Positions 39,089 through 48,965 are shown, counted from the first letter of the stretch. The stretch: DNA of 64,000 nt from an uncultured Methylophilaceae bacterium (GCA_903870165.1 CAIQBW010000010.1:62001-126000), one strand, 5' to 3'. Made by a program: numbers and translations. Notes: generated from the letters alone by a model not told the origin.

Positions 39089-40458
39089 CAGGCAAGTTGG
39101 CTGAGAAGAGCTTGCATCAAGTATTAGCAAGTATAGAGCCAGCTCCGTTCAAGTATCGAATTACTCAAATAGGCGTATCCGTTGCCGCACTCATGACTCC
39201 TGAATTGATTGCTAGACGCTTACCTGATATTGGCGATGCTAGCAAAGTAATTGTGCCAGGGCTTTGTTGTGGCGACCTAACGATACTTGAAGATAAATAT
39301 GGCGTGCCTGTTGCTCGCGGTCCTGTGGACTTAAAAGACTTACCACAATACTTTGGTCACGGTGGCAAAGCTCCTGACTTATCGAAATATGACGTCAATA
39401 TTTTTGCTGAAATCGTCGATGCGCCGCAATTAAGTGTCGAATCTATATTGGCGCGTGCTGAATATTTTCAAGCACAGGGTGCCAATGTCATTGATTTAGG
39501 CTGTTTGCCAAACACACCGTTTCCACATTTGGCTGATGCAATTAAATCGCTCAAAGCGGCTGGTTTTAAGGTGAGTGTTGATTCTTTAAACGCGGATGAC
39601 TTATTGCTTGCTGGCAAATTAGGTGCAGATTATCTACTTAGCCTAACCGAACATACTTTGTGGATTGCTGAGCAAGTAGATGCTATACCAGTATTAATAC
39701 CCGCAAAATCAGGCAGCTTGCCGTCTTTATATCGTGCAATTGAAGGTATGCAAAAAATCGCTAAACCATTTATTGCTGATGCCATTCTTGACCCTATTCC
39801 TTTTGGATTTACAGAGTCCATTGTTCGTTACCAAAAGCTACGTAAACGTTATTCCGATATTCAAATTATGATGGGCGTGGGTAATATTACAGAGCTTACT
39901 GATGCCGATACCACCGGTATTAATGCCATATTGTTTGGCATCATTAGTGAGCTCAATATCAATGCTGTATTAGCAACTTCTGTTAGTCCGCATGCAATTA
40001 ATGCGGTTTCTGAAGCTGATGTTGCTAGGCGCATGATGTTTGCTGCACGTGAAGAAAATCGCTTGCCTCGTGATTACACGGCAGGTTTGTTAAGTTTGCA
40101 TGACCGTAGACCATTCACTTATACGCCTGAAGAAATCTTAGAATTCGCAGCTCAAATCAAAGACCCAAGTTTTAGAATTCAAGTCAGCAAAGAGGGCGTG
40201 CATATTTACAACCGGGATGGCTTATACAGCAATATCGATCCATTTAAGTTATACCCGCATTTGAAGGTTGAAGATGACGCGTCCCATGCGTTCTACTTAG
40301 GCGTGGAGCTTGCAAGAGCGCAAATCGCTTGGCAACTTAAAAAGCGCTACACTCAAGATGAAGAGTTGGCATGGGGTGTTAATACCTTCGCCAGTAGCTC
40401 TGATGGTAAAACTGCTCATCGTGAAGCTTCAATGAAAGAAAAGAAGCAAAAGTCATGA
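39064..40458 (+). CDS. DUF6513 / dihydropteroate synthase-related protein of H4MPT biosynthesis
   Basis: The 464-residue protein starts LLFLTGKLAEKSLHQVLASI and holds VAALMTPELIARRLPDI, then a pterin-binding (dihydropteroate synthase-like) TIM barrel. In the barrel are GANVIDLGCLPNTPFPHLADAI, FKVSVDSLNADDLLLAGKLGADYLLSLTE and MMGVGNITELTDADTTGINAILFGI. This family is found in methanogens and in methylotrophs with H4MPT. It is thought to help build the pterin-arylamine link of the cofactor, but its exact reaction is not settled to my knowledge. It overlaps both neighbours. Confidence 0.85.
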   Translation: MSESLLFLTGKLAEKSLHQVLASIEPAPFKYRITQIGVSVAALMTPELIARRLPDIGDASKVIVPGLCCGDLTILEDKYGVPVARGPVDLKDLPQYFGHGGKAPDLSKYDVNIFAEIVDAPQLSVESILARAEYFQAQGANVIDLGCLPNTPFPHLADAIKSLKAAGFKVSVDSLNADDLLLAGKLGADYLLSLTEHTLWIAEQVDAIPVLIPAKSGSLPSLYRAIEGMQKIAKPFIADAILDPIPFGFTESIVRYQKLRKRYSDIQIMMGVGNITELTDADTTGINAILFGIISELNINAVLATSVSPHAINAVSEADVARRMMFAAREENRLPRDYTAGLLSLHDRRPFTYTPEEILEFAAQIKDPSFRIQVSKEGVHIYNRDGLYSNIDPFKLYPHLKVEDDASHAFYLGVELARAQIAWQLKKRYTQDEELAWGVNTFASSSDGKTAHREASMKEKKQKS

Positions 40459-41051
40459 GCACTATTGATAAGAAGTCAGAAAAAATTAACGAAATCATCC
40501 TCATCACAGAGTGTGAAGATGGAACACCACATATTGCGCCGTTTGGTATTCGTGAGCGTGACGGCTTAATCTTAATCGCACCTTTTAGGCCGTCTACCAG
40601 CCTAGACAATTTGCTGAGCGGGCGTCGTGCAACCGTCAATGCAACTGATGATGTGCGAGTGTTTGCAGGTGCCTTAACTGGCAGACGCAATTGGCTTGTT
40701 GAGGATAGGGTGGGAGCGTTAATACTCCAATCCACGCTTTCGTATCAATCATTGAAACTTGAAAAAGTTGAAGATGATGTTCAGCGTCCCAAGCTTTATT
40801 TCAGCAAACTCAAAGAAGAAATGCTTAAACCTTTCCAAGGCTTCAATCGCGCGCAAGCAGCAGTTGTTGAGTTGAGTGTCCTTGTCAGCCGTTTGCATAT
40901 GTTGTCCATAGAAAAAATCACCTCCGAAATGGAGTATCTCTCTATAACGATTAAAAAAACCGCAAGTGATAATGAATTAGAAGCATGGAGTTGGTTGGTT
41001 GAGGCCGTCGAAAATCATCGCACGCAATTGTTGGGAAATAATATTGCCTAA
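40455..41051 (+). CDS. DUF447 family protein, H4MPT-associated
   Basis: The 198-residue product begins near INEIILITECEDGTPHIAPFGIRERDGLILIAPFRPSTSLDNL, the DUF447 pattern. This looks like an FMN-binding split-barrel domain, and a helical C-terminal part follows (FQGFNRAQAAVVELSVLVSRLHML). DUF447 genes occur in methanogens and H4MPT-using methylotrophs beside cofactor genes. The function is unknown; a redox or flavin-linked step is a guess based on fold. It starts in an ATGA overlap with the upstream gene and overlaps mfnB. Confidence 0.83.
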   Translation: MSTIDKKSEKINEIILITECEDGTPHIAPFGIRERDGLILIAPFRPSTSLDNLLSGRRATVNATDDVRVFAGALTGRRNWLVEDRVGALILQSTLSYQSLKLEKVEDDVQRPKLYFSKLKEEMLKPFQGFNRAQAAVVELSVLVSRLHMLSIEKITSEMEYLSITIKKTASDNELEAWSWLVEAVENHRTQLLGNNIA

Positions 41052-41730
41052 ATCTTCGCCAATTAAAATGTTAGCAAGTGTCACAAGCGTCGAAGAGGCC
41101 TTAATCGCTCTTGATGCTGGTGTTGATATGATAGACCTCAAAAACCCTGCTAAAGGGGCATTGGGCGCGCTAGAGCATCAGTTAATAAAAGATATTGTGC
41201 TTGAAATTAATCACCGCAGTACTGTAAGTGCGACGATAGGTGACTTAGTAATGGACCCTAGCTTAATTGCTAAAGCAACAAAAAAGATGCTTGAAACGGG
41301 CGTTGATATTGTAAAGATTGGATTCTTTGACCCAGCGCATCATATGGAATGCCTTGATGCATTAAAGCCTTTGAGTTCAAAAAGTAAGCTTGTTGCAGTA
41401 TTGTTTGCAGATGAAAAACCTAATTTTGATTTATTACCCATCATTGCTAAATCAGGTTTTTACGGCGCGATGCTGGACACTGCAAATAAAAATAACGGTC
41501 ATTTACTAAGTTATTTGAATGTTAATGATCTGAAAGCGTTTGTGGTTCGCGCCTCTGCATTAGGTCTTGAAACGGGATTGGCTGGTTCTATTCAGCTAAG
41601 CCACATTGAGGATCTTTGCAGGGCCGAACCATCTTACTTGGGTTTTCGTGGAGCATTGTGTGAGCAAAACAAAAGAGTTTTGGGCTTGGATCCAATTAAA
41701 GTCCTCAATATTAAAAAGATGTTGAATTAA
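41044..41730 (+). CDS. mfnB: (5-formylfuran-3-yl)methyl phosphate synthase
   Basis: MfnB condenses two glyceraldehyde-3-phosphate molecules to the furan precursor of methanofuran, the formyl carrier used with H4MPT in formaldehyde oxidation. The TIM-barrel protein shows MLASVTSVEEALIALDAGVDMIDLKNPAKGALGAL, including the active-site Lys of DLKNP. KIGFFD and GLETGLAGSIQLSHIEDLCRAEPSYLGFRGALCE follow. The start is uncertain: a TTG at 41044 has GGGA before it and overlaps the DUF447 stop, while an ATG at 41068 matches archaeal N-termini. It closes the cofactor block. Confidence 0.88.
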   Translation: MPKSSPIKMLASVTSVEEALIALDAGVDMIDLKNPAKGALGALEHQLIKDIVLEINHRSTVSATIGDLVMDPSLIAKATKKMLETGVDIVKIGFFDPAHHMECLDALKPLSSKSKLVAVLFADEKPNFDLLPIIAKSGFYGAMLDTANKNNGHLLSYLNVNDLKAFVVRASALGLETGLAGSIQLSHIEDLCRAEPSYLGFRGALCEQNKRVLGLDPIKVLNIKKMLN

Positions 41731-41812
41731 TACAAGTTTCGAATAGGCTTTAAATAGCTAAATATGCTTTAATTAAAGGCACTATTAAGTACTGGCTCCT
41801 TACGTGAGAGAT

Positions 41813-43165
41813 ATGACTGATAAAAGCAAAATAATTGTAGATTTAATGATTGAGACTAGATGGCTTGTGCCAGTGGATCCAAGCAATCAAGTTTTAGAAA
41901 ATCACGCTGTTGTTGTTCACCAAGGAGTCATTGTCGATGTCCTTTCTATAGAAGCCGCAAAGGAAAAATACGCCGGGAATAAATCGGTTGTGCTTAATGA
42001 GCATTTATTGATTCCAGGATTGATTAATCTGCATACTCACGTTGGGATGACACTTATGCGTGGTTTGGCAGATGACATTCCTTTAATGCCCTGGTTACAA
42101 AATCACATTTGGCCTGCTGAACAGCAAATTGTTTCTGAAAAATTCGTTCGCGATAGTGCCTTATTTGGCTGTGCTGAAATGCTGGCTGGTGGCGTGACTT
42201 GCTTTAATGACATGTATTTTTATCCGCAAGCAACGGCAGAAGCTGTTTTGCAAGCTGGGATGCGTGCTCAGCTAGGCTTGGTGGTCTTAGAGTTTCCAAC
42301 TAACTACGCCAATAACGCTGATGACTATATCGAAAAAGGCCTATTAATTCGTGATGCTTGGCGTGGCAATCCCTTCTTGTCTGCAAGCTTGGCGCCGCAT
42401 GCGCCCTATACTGTTTCTGATATAACATTTGAAAAAGTCATTACCTATGCAGAGCAGCTGGGTTTAGGTATTCATACGCACTTGCATGAAACAAAAACAG
42501 AGCTTGCTGAGAGTATTAAAAATTTTGGTGTTCGTCCTATTAGGCGCATGGCAAATTTGGGACTTTTAGGCCCCAATCTTTCTGCAGCACATTGCGTACA
42601 AATTAATGATGAAGATTTGGATTTGTTAACTGCGTATCGCGCTAATGTGGTCCATTGTCCAAGCTCCAATTCAAAACTGGCAAGTGGTATTGCCCCAGTT
42701 AATCAGATGCTAAACACAGGTATAAACGTTGGCTTAGGTACGGATGGAGCTGCAAGTAATAACAGGCAAGATATGTTTGCTGAAATGCGCCTGGCCGCCT
42801 TATTAGCCAAAGCAAGGACTGAGGATGCAACCAGTATTCCAGCGTCACAAGCTTTGGAAATGGCGACTATCAATGGCGCTAGAGCATTAGGCTTGGATCA
42901 CCAAATCGGCTCAATTGAAGTTGGTAAATTCGCTGATTTAACTGCTGTAAGAATTTCTGATGTTGAAACTTTGCCCTGCTTCGACCCTCTATCACATCTG
43001 ATATATGCTTGTGGTCGAGAGCATGTAAGCCATGTTTGGGTGGCGGGAGATTTGCGTTTTGAACGGTCAAATCAACAAGTTGGCTTGTATGCCAATATTG
43101 AACCTAATGAATTAAAGGAAATTGCATTGTTATGGCAATCGAAACTGAATCAACACAAAGCATAA
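41813..43165 (+). CDS. TRZ/ATZ-family amidohydrolase (5-methylthioadenosine/S-adenosylhomocysteine deaminase-like)
   Basis: The product of about 450 residues is a metal-dependent deaminase of the MtaD/TRZ-ATZ group. It has metal ligands in [14 protein letters not shown] (H74, H76), a further His in [14 protein letters not shown], and the Asp in [11 protein letters not shown]. In betaproteobacteria this gene regularly precedes ubiG and gph. A role in deaminating adenosine-type by-products of SAM enzymes would fit, but the true substrate is unproven. The ATG at 41813 is preferred over a GTG at 41804. Its 3' end overlaps ubiG by 34 bases. Confidence 0.87.
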   Translation: MTDKSKIIVDLMIETRWLVPVDPSNQVLENHAVVVHQGVIVDVLSIEAAKEKYAGNKSVVLNEHLLIPGLINLHTHVGMTLMRGLADDIPLMPWLQNHIWPAEQQIVSEKFVRDSALFGCAEMLAGGVTCFNDMYFYPQATAEAVLQAGMRAQLGLVVLEFPTNYANNADDYIEKGLLIRDAWRGNPFLSASLAPHAPYTVSDITFEKVITYAEQLGLGIHTHLHETKTELAESIKNFGVRPIRRMANLGLLGPNLSAAHCVQINDEDLDLLTAYRANVVHCPSSNSKLASGIAPVNQMLNTGINVGLGTDGAASNNRQDMFAEMRLAALLAKARTEDATSIPASQALEMATINGARALGLDHQIGSIEVGKFADLTAVRISDVETLPCFDPLSHLIYACGREHVSHVWVAGDLRFERSNQQVGLYANIEPNELKEIALLWQSKLNQHKA

Positions 43166-43854
43166 ATGCCGATCCGGCAGAACTGGAAAAGTTTGCAAAC
43201 CTTGCGCATCGCTGGTGGGACAAAACCAGTGAATTTAAGCCATTGCATGCGATTAATCCGCTACGCTTAAACTTTATTGATGGTTTGGTTAACCTTCAAG
43301 GTAAGCGTATTTTAGATGTCGGTTGTGGCGGTGGAATTCTGTCAGAGTCTATGGCTGAGAGGGGTGCAGATGTTACAGGTATAGACTTGGGTGATAAAGC
43401 ACTTAAGGTTGCTAAATTACACCAGCTAGAATCAGGCTCAAAGGTTGATTACCGTTTAATATCCGCTGAAGATTTAGCTAAAGAACAGCCATTAAGCTTT
43501 GACGTAGTGACGTGTATGGAAATGCTAGAGCATGTGCCTGATCCCGAAGCGATTGTACGTGCTTGTGCTCAACTGGTTAAACCTGGTGGCTCAGTCTTTT
43601 TTTCAACCATTAATCGCAATCCCAAAGCGTACTTATTTGCAGTGATTGGTGCCGAATATGTACTTAATATGCTTCCAAAAGGTACGCATGAGTATCAAAA
43701 ATTAATTAAACCATCGGAGCTCTCATCTTGGGCACGCCATACCGGTTTAAATGTTTGCCAACTGAAAGGCATGGGCTACAACCCATTAACCGACCATTAT
43801 TCATTGAGCGATGACGTTTCCGTAAATTACCTCATTCATACAATCAAGTCTTAA
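43132..43854 (+). CDS. ubiG: Ubiquinone biosynthesis O-methyltransferase UbiG
   Basis: UbiG performs both O-methylations of ubiquinone biosynthesis. The 240-residue protein has the family start [37 protein letters not shown] motif I is [28 protein letters not shown], and [13 protein letters not shown] and [23 protein letters not shown] follow. It starts inside the end of the upstream deaminase gene (34-base overlap) and ends 1 base before gph. Confidence 0.96.
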   Translation: MAIETESTQSINADPAELEKFANLAHRWWDKTSEFKPLHAINPLRLNFIDGLVNLQGKRILDVGCGGGILSESMAERGADVTGIDLGDKALKVAKLHQLESGSKVDYRLISAEDLAKEQPLSFDVVTCMEMLEHVPDPEAIVRACAQLVKPGGSVFFSTINRNPKAYLFAVIGAEYVLNMLPKGTHEYQKLIKPSELSSWARHTGLNVCQLKGMGYNPLTDHYSLSDDVSVNYLIHTIKS

Positions 43855-43855
43855 T

Positions 43856-44509
43856 ATGATTCTATTTGATCTCGATGGAACGCTTGTTGATACTGCGCCT
43901 GACCTTGGCTATGCACTCAATTTGCAACGCGAGCTCCATGGTTTGGCACATTTACCTATAGAGGCAATTCGTCCTTTTGCTTCTCATGGTTCAAAAGGAT
44001 TGCTCAATATCGGTTTTGGTTTAACTCCGGAAGATGAGTCTTTTGAGACGATGAGGATTGAATATTTGGATTTATATGACCAAGTATTTACGCGTTCACC
44101 CGTACTTTTTAATGGCGTGGGCGAACTCCTAGCAAATCTTCAAAAAAGCGATATTAAATGGGGCGTAGTAACAAATAAACCAAGACGTTTTGCCGCACCA
44201 TTAATCGAATCCATGCAATTACGTACGACCATGGCATGCTTAGTCTGCGGAGATGACGCGGCACTTCCTAAGCCAGCCCCAGATAGCTTACTCATGGCTT
44301 GTGAACAGTCATTGGTAAAACCTGAGGATTGTTTATATGTGGGTGATGCAGAGCGAGATATTGAGGCGGGTAATGCAGCAGGGATGAAGACTGTTGTCGC
44401 GCTGTGGGGATATATCGATACTACTGATAAGCCAGCGACATGGGGTGCTGATTTTGCAATTGATCACCCTTCAGAACTTATAGCTTTGATGCCTAAAACT
44501 TTTAATTGA
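43856..44509 (+). CDS. gph: Phosphoglycolate phosphatase (HAD superfamily)
   Basis: Gph removes phosphate from 2-phosphoglycolate. Similar HAD enzymes next to ubiG have also been assigned to N-acetylmuramate-6-phosphate recycling (MupP). The 217 residues show HAD motif I FDLDGTLVDTAPDLGYAL, motif II VVTNKP, motif III Lys in LPKPAPDSL and motif IV YVGDAERDIEAGNAAGM. The start lies 1 base after the ubiG stop and is slightly shorter than in most relatives. The gene converges on glnD with an 8-base overlap and no separate terminator. Confidence 0.88.
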   Translation: MILFDLDGTLVDTAPDLGYALNLQRELHGLAHLPIEAIRPFASHGSKGLLNIGFGLTPEDESFETMRIEYLDLYDQVFTRSPVLFNGVGELLANLQKSDIKWGVVTNKPRRFAAPLIESMQLRTTMACLVCGDDAALPKPAPDSLLMACEQSLVKPEDCLYVGDAERDIEAGNAAGMKTVVALWGYIDTTDKPATWGADFAIDHPSELIALMPKTFN

Positions 44510-47087
44510 AGCTGGCTATCAGGTCTTTTTTTAGCGTCTCAATTGCAACTTCGCTTAATTTAACGCCAGTTTTCCCTGAAATTAAAAAAACATCTTCAGC
44601 GCGCTTTCCTAATGTGTTTATTTTCGCAGTTTGAATTTGAACTTTATTCGTTAAAAAAGCGTGTGCAATGGTTGAAAGTAGGCCAGGGCGGTCTCCACCA
44701 ACAATCTCAATTTTGTGATTGTTGGTGCCTCGGAGGCTCTCTACCGTTACATTCGATTTAATCGGCATGTGTTTGACTTGCCTGCTTAGTCGGCCTTTCG
44801 TAGGCGCGCTGAGTGACAGATTGCTGCGTAAACTACCACTCAATTCATATTCAATATAATTCAACAAATCGCGATAACTTACTGATTTATCACTTTGATC
44901 TAAAACTAAAAAGCTATCTAAAGCGTAAGCGTTTTTAGAGGTATAAATCTTAGCTTCCAAGATAGTGTAGCCAATACGCTCAAAGAAGCTGCATATGCAC
45001 GCAAATAAATCATCACGGTCTGGTGTATATATCATCACCTGAATACCATCGCCTGCAGGACTCAAACGTGCTCTAACAACAGGATCTTTGGTGTCGGCAT
45101 GTCTCAATAGAAGTCTGCTATGCCAAGCGATTTCTTGGCTGGTATGCCTAAGAAAATACTGTTCACCTAAATTACTCCATAGCGGCAAATATGAGCGCTC
45201 CAAAATGCTGTAATGACTAAGTGTTGCTTTAGCATCAGCTTTTCTGGACGCTATTTCATCTTGCAATCCTCCAGCATCCCCCACCATTAGACGTTGTGTA
45301 CTTGAATATAAAGTTTCAAGCAACTTTGCTTTCCATGCATTCCAAACCTTTGGGCTTGTACCGCGAATGTCAGCAACGGTAAGCAGGTAAAGCGCTGTTA
45401 AATGGCGCTCATCTTTCATTAGCAACGAAAAGCCCTCAATCACCTGCGGATCTGATAAATCAGACTTTTGAGCAGTGCTTGACATGGTGAGGTGCAAACT
45501 CACCATCCAAGCGACCAATTGCCCATCTGACTTACTCAGCCCATGTTGTTTACAGAATCGCTTGGCGTCGGATGTGCCTAGTTGTGAATGGTCTCCGCCA
45601 CGTCCTTTTGCAATGTCGTGAAAAAGGGCGCCCAGGTAAAGTAAGTGGGGTGCATCAAAAGCTGCAAATAGTTTGCTACATAGGGGGAATTCATGACTAT
45701 ATGCTTTAATTGAAAAGCGTTCTAAATTACCAAGCACGTGCAGTATGTGTTCATCGACGGTATACACGTGAAATAAATCATGTTGCATCTGACCAATAAT
45801 TCGCCCAAACGCTGGAATATAATTGCCCAAAACACCATAGCGATTCATACGCTTGAGTGTGTCGGTCACTCCATTAGGCTGTTTAAGCATCTCGATAAAC
45901 AATGCTTTGTTTTTTGGGTCTTGTCTAAAGTCTCGATTTACTAAGTTCTTTACACGTTGTAATGTGCGTAGCAATGTTGCGCTAATGCCAGTCAAGTCAG
46001 GATGTTGCTGTAGTAACAAGAACATTTCAAAAATGCATGATGGATTGCGCTGAAGTAGGGTGTTAGATTTTGCAGTTAACAGGCCATTGTAAGACTCAAA
46101 TCTAGCGTTGATAGGTTTTACTTCAATGACTTCAGGGATTGCCAGCTCTTTGAGCAGTTTGAGTAACACCTCATTAAATAAGCCAACAGCTTTTGCGCTC
46201 GTGTAATAGTCGCGCATTAATTGCTCACTGGCACGATAACGCTTGGTATTACTAAACCCTAAATTTTCAGCAAGCGCATTTTGTAAGTCAAAAATTAGTC
46301 TATCTTCTCGGCGTTTGGCCATGTAGTGCAAACGAATACGCAACATTTGTAAATGTTGTTCATGCTTAGCAATTTGTCTAAGTTCGGACTGGCTAATCAA
46401 CCCTTGCTTTACCAAGTCTTTCCAATTACTACCTAGGTTTAGGCTGCGTGAAATCCACAGCACAACTTGTAAGTCTCGCAAGCCCCCCGGGCTTTCTTTG
46501 ATGTTAGGTTCTAGGTTGTATGCCGTATCATCAAAGCGTGAGTAGCGTTGCTCCTGTTCATGAAGTTTTGCTTTAAAAAAAGCGCTAACATCCATAGCCC
46601 CCGACATTTTTGCCTGAAAGGTTGAAAATAAAGATGGGTTTCCAATAATTAAGCGGGATTCAAGCAGGTTGGTTTGAACGGTTACATCTTTTTTTGCTTC
46701 TGTAATGCACTCATCTAAATTTCGAACACTATGCCCAACGGCCAAACCAATGTCCCAAAACAAGCCCACCACACGCTCAATTCGTTGATTTAGGCTGGCA
46801 TCAGAGCTATTGGGCAATAAAATAAGTAGATCAACATCAGAGTAGGGGAACAACTCACCTCGGCCATATCCACCAACCGCGACAAGGCTTACAGAGCTAC
46901 TTAATTCAAACTGAAGCCAAATCTGCCGAAGTACATCATCAACAAGCTTGGATTGTTGTTTGAGTAGCTTACGGGTGTTTTTGTGCTGAAAAAAATCATC
47001 GCGAAGCAGAGCCTGCTTATGCTTTAGGCTGTCGCGCCATAATTTCGCGTAATTTTCTTCTTGGCTCTGTTCTTGATTGAGTTGCAT
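44502..47087 (-). CDS. glnD: Bifunctional uridylyltransferase/uridylyl-removing enzyme GlnD
   Basis: GlnD is the glutamine sensor that uridylylates and de-uridylylates PII proteins. The 861-residue protein has the nucleotidyltransferase motif VGGYGRGELFPYSDVDLLILLP near residue 70-90 and LEPNIKESPGGLRDLQVVLW. The HD hydrolase domain (LGALFHDIAKGRGGDHSQLG) follows, with two C-terminal ACT domains (IQVMIYTPDRDDLFACICSFFERIG and KIEIVGGDRPGLLSTIAHAF). The order map-glnD facing away from rpsB is conserved with E. coli. Confidence 0.97.
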   Translation of the reverse strand: MQLNQEQSQEENYAKLWRDSLKHKQALLRDDFFQHKNTRKLLKQQSKLVDDVLRQIWLQFELSSSVSLVAVGGYGRGELFPYSDVDLLILLPNSSDASLNQRIERVVGLFWDIGLAVGHSVRNLDECITEAKKDVTVQTNLLESRLIIGNPSLFSTFQAKMSGAMDVSAFFKAKLHEQEQRYSRFDDTAYNLEPNIKESPGGLRDLQVVLWISRSLNLGSNWKDLVKQGLISQSELRQIAKHEQHLQMLRIRLHYMAKRREDRLIFDLQNALAENLGFSNTKRYRASEQLMRDYYTSAKAVGLFNEVLLKLLKELAIPEVIEVKPINARFESYNGLLTAKSNTLLQRNPSCIFEMFLLLQQHPDLTGISATLLRTLQRVKNLVNRDFRQDPKNKALFIEMLKQPNGVTDTLKRMNRYGVLGNYIPAFGRIIGQMQHDLFHVYTVDEHILHVLGNLERFSIKAYSHEFPLCSKLFAAFDAPHLLYLGALFHDIAKGRGGDHSQLGTSDAKRFCKQHGLSKSDGQLVAWMVSLHLTMSSTAQKSDLSDPQVIEGFSLLMKDERHLTALYLLTVADIRGTSPKVWNAWKAKLLETLYSSTQRLMVGDAGGLQDEIASRKADAKATLSHYSILERSYLPLWSNLGEQYFLRHTSQEIAWHSRLLLRHADTKDPVVRARLSPAGDGIQVMIYTPDRDDLFACICSFFERIGYTILEAKIYTSKNAYALDSFLVLDQSDKSVSYRDLLNYIEYELSGSLRSNLSLSAPTKGRLSRQVKHMPIKSNVTVESLRGTNNHKIEIVGGDRPGLLSTIAHAFLTNKVQIQTAKINTLGKRAEDVFLISGKTGVKLSEVAIETLKKDLIASFN

Positions 47088-47095
47088 TGTGTGTT

Positions 47096-47899
47096 TTAGT
47101 TATTAATGAAACTAGGCGCCAATGGCGCACCTTCTGATACGGTTAGCACTTCGTAACCATTTTCAGTAACTAAAATGGTGTGTTCGAACTGAGCGGAGAG
47201 GCTATGATCTTTAGTGACAATTGTCCAACCATCGCCCAATTGCTTGATGAATCTCTTACCTGCGTTAATCATTGGTTCGATAGTAAATATCATGCCTGCT
47301 TGCAATTTAAGTCCTGTACCTGCTTTACCATAATGAAGTACTTGCGGATCTTCATGGAATTTCTTGCCTATCCCATGACCGCAAAATTCTTGAACTACGC
47401 TAAATCCATTCTTTTCAGCATAAGATTGAATTGCGTAACCAATGTCGCCCAAAGTCGCGCCAGGCTTCACTTTTGCAATACCTAGCCACATACACTCGTA
47501 AGTTACTTCACACAAGCGTTTAGCTTGAATAGATGGTTCGCCAACATAAAACATGCGGCTGGTATCGCCGTGATAACCGTCTTTAATGACTGTAATGTCT
47601 AGATTCACCACGTCACCATTTTTAAGCACTTTTTCACCAGGTACACCGTGGCAAATCTGATGATTCACAGAAGTGCAAATGGATTTAGGGTAAGGGACAT
47701 GACCGGGAGGAGCGTAGTTGAGTGGCGCGGGAATAGTCTTTTGCACTTCCACCATGTAATCGTGGCATAACTTGTCTAGCTCCCCGGTTGTTACTCCCGG
47801 CTTTACATAAGGAGTAATAAAATCCAACACTTCAGAAGCAAGCTTGCCTGCAATGCGCATTTTTTCAATGTCTTGTTCGTTTTTAATCGTAATTGCCAT
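47096..47899 (-). CDS. map: Methionine aminopeptidase, type I
   Basis: Map removes the initiator Met from new proteins. The 267 residues carry the five metal ligands: two Asp in VVNLDITVIKDGYHGDTSRMF, His in CGHGIGKKFHEDPQV, Glu in MIFTIEPMIN, and Glu in QFEHTILVTENG. It lies 8 bases upstream of glnD on the same strand and is divergent from rpsB. Confidence 0.97.
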   Translation of the reverse strand: MAITIKNEQDIEKMRIAGKLASEVLDFITPYVKPGVTTGELDKLCHDYMVEVQKTIPAPLNYAPPGHVPYPKSICTSVNHQICHGVPGEKVLKNGDVVNLDITVIKDGYHGDTSRMFYVGEPSIQAKRLCEVTYECMWLGIAKVKPGATLGDIGYAIQSYAEKNGFSVVQEFCGHGIGKKFHEDPQVLHYGKAGTGLKLQAGMIFTIEPMINAGKRFIKQLGDGWTIVTKDHSLSAQFEHTILVTENGYEVLTVSEGAPLAPSFINN

Positions 47900-48110
47900 A
47901 GTTCTAACTTAAAGCCATTCAGGCTAAGGTTTTCCTTGAGTTTCGAGATGTGCTTATGGTAGCATACTGCACCCGTTTAGCTGGTAAGGAATCAGCAAAG
48001 CGGTAATGATTAAACTCTTGGTGAGTTACAAGATTTAATCAATTTTATTAATTACTTAGCTTGCTTAATTAATTTTTGCAAATTTTGCATCAATAATTTT
48101 TTAAATACAT
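47900..48110. promoter_or_regulatory. Divergent control region between map and rpsB
   Basis: This AT-rich stretch has no gene. It must hold the rpsB promoter. A TTGAGT at 47936-47941, followed 18 bases later by TAGCAT at 47960-47965, is the best candidate I can see, but it is only moderate in quality. A transcript from there would give rpsB a leader of about 215 bases ending in the structured element at 48111-48160. No clear map promoter was found. Confidence 0.45.
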
Positions 48111-48160
48111 CATGCTCCTCGTACAGGGTGTTCGCTTAGGCGAATGTTGTTGGGAGCATG
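48111..48160 (+). promoter_or_regulatory. Structured rpsB leader, probable S2 autoregulation element
   Basis: CATGCTCC at 48111-48118 pairs perfectly with GGAGCATG at 48153-48160. Inside, TTCGC at 48131-48135 pairs with GCGAA at 48140-48144 around a TTAG loop. The structure lies 28 bases before the rpsB ATG. In gammaproteobacteria, S2 represses its own rpsB-tsf mRNA through a 5' leader structure; this is a candidate equivalent. Confidence 0.6.
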
Positions 48161-48188
48161 TGAGCTATAACCCTTACTGGAGACTTTT

Positions 48189-48929
48189 ATGTCCGTTACT
48201 ATGCGTGAAATGTTAGAAGCTGGAGTTCACTTCGGCCATCAAACCCGTTACTGGAACCCAAAAATGGCACCTTTCATTTTTGGCGATCGCAACAAAATCC
48301 ATATCGTTAACTTAGAAAAAACATTGCCTTTGTTTGAAGATGCATTGAAGTATGTGCGTCAACTTTCAGCAAACAAGGGTCGCATTTTGTTCGTTGGTAC
48401 AAAACGCCAAGCACGTGACATCATGCAAGAAGAAGCGATTCGTTCAAACTGTGCATACGTTAACCATCGCTGGTTAGGCGGTATGTTGACTAACTTCAAA
48501 ACAGTTAAACAATCAATCAAACGTTTAACAGACTACGAAACAATGCTACAAGACGGTAGCTTGGAAAAATTCGGTAAAAAAGAAGCTTTAGGCTACAAAC
48601 GCGAAGTTGAAAAACTTTCACGTTCTATCGGTGGTATTAAAGAAATGGGCGGTTTGCCTGATGCTATTTTCATCGTTGACGTTGGTCACGAAAGCGGTGC
48701 TGTAACAGAAGCAGCTAAGCTTGGTATTCCAGTAATCGGAGTTGTTGATACAAACAACTCACCAGATGGCGTCACTTACGTTATCCCTGGTAACGATGAC
48801 TCAAGCCGTGCAATTCGTTTGTACGCTCGTGGTATCGCTGATGCTGTGTTAGAAGGTCGCAACCAGTTCATCGCTGAGATTGTTAAATCTGCAGACGAAG
48901 AACCAGTTGCAGAAGCTGCGGCAGAGTAA
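48189..48929 (+). CDS. rpsB: 30S ribosomal protein S2
   Basis: The 246-residue protein begins [32 protein letters not shown]. It has [32 protein letters not shown] and [34 protein letters not shown], all S2 signatures, with an acidic C-terminus. A GGAG site precedes the ATG. The codon usage is strongly biased, as expected of a highly expressed gene. It is separated from tsf by a terminator hairpin that probably lowers read-through. Confidence 0.99.
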   Translation: MSVTMREMLEAGVHFGHQTRYWNPKMAPFIFGDRNKIHIVNLEKTLPLFEDALKYVRQLSANKGRILFVGTKRQARDIMQEEAIRSNCAYVNHRWLGGMLTNFKTVKQSIKRLTDYETMLQDGSLEKFGKKEALGYKREVEKLSRSIGGIKEMGGLPDAIFIVDVGHESGAVTEAAKLGIPVIGVVDTNNSPDGVTYVIPGNDDSSRAIRLYARGIADAVLEGRNQFIAEIVKSADEEPVAEAAAE

Positions 48930-48936
48930 TACCCCA

Positions 48937-48965
48937 TAAAAAAGGGGCTCAGGCCCCTTTTTTTG
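48937..48965 (+). terminator. Terminator or attenuator between rpsB and tsf
   Basis: An A run and GGGGC (48943-48947) pair with GCCCC (48952-48956) and a long T run, with TCAG between. It is a strong intrinsic terminator. tsf is normally co-transcribed with rpsB, so it may be partial and set the S2:EF-Ts ratio, or tsf may have its own promoter in the 76 bases that follow. Confidence 0.88.

Noticed and set aside
40379-40735. 118-codon open frame on the minus strand across the DUF447 gene
   Set aside because: It lies inside a well-supported gene on the plus strand, and its Ser/Leu/Arg-rich composition fits a shadow frame.
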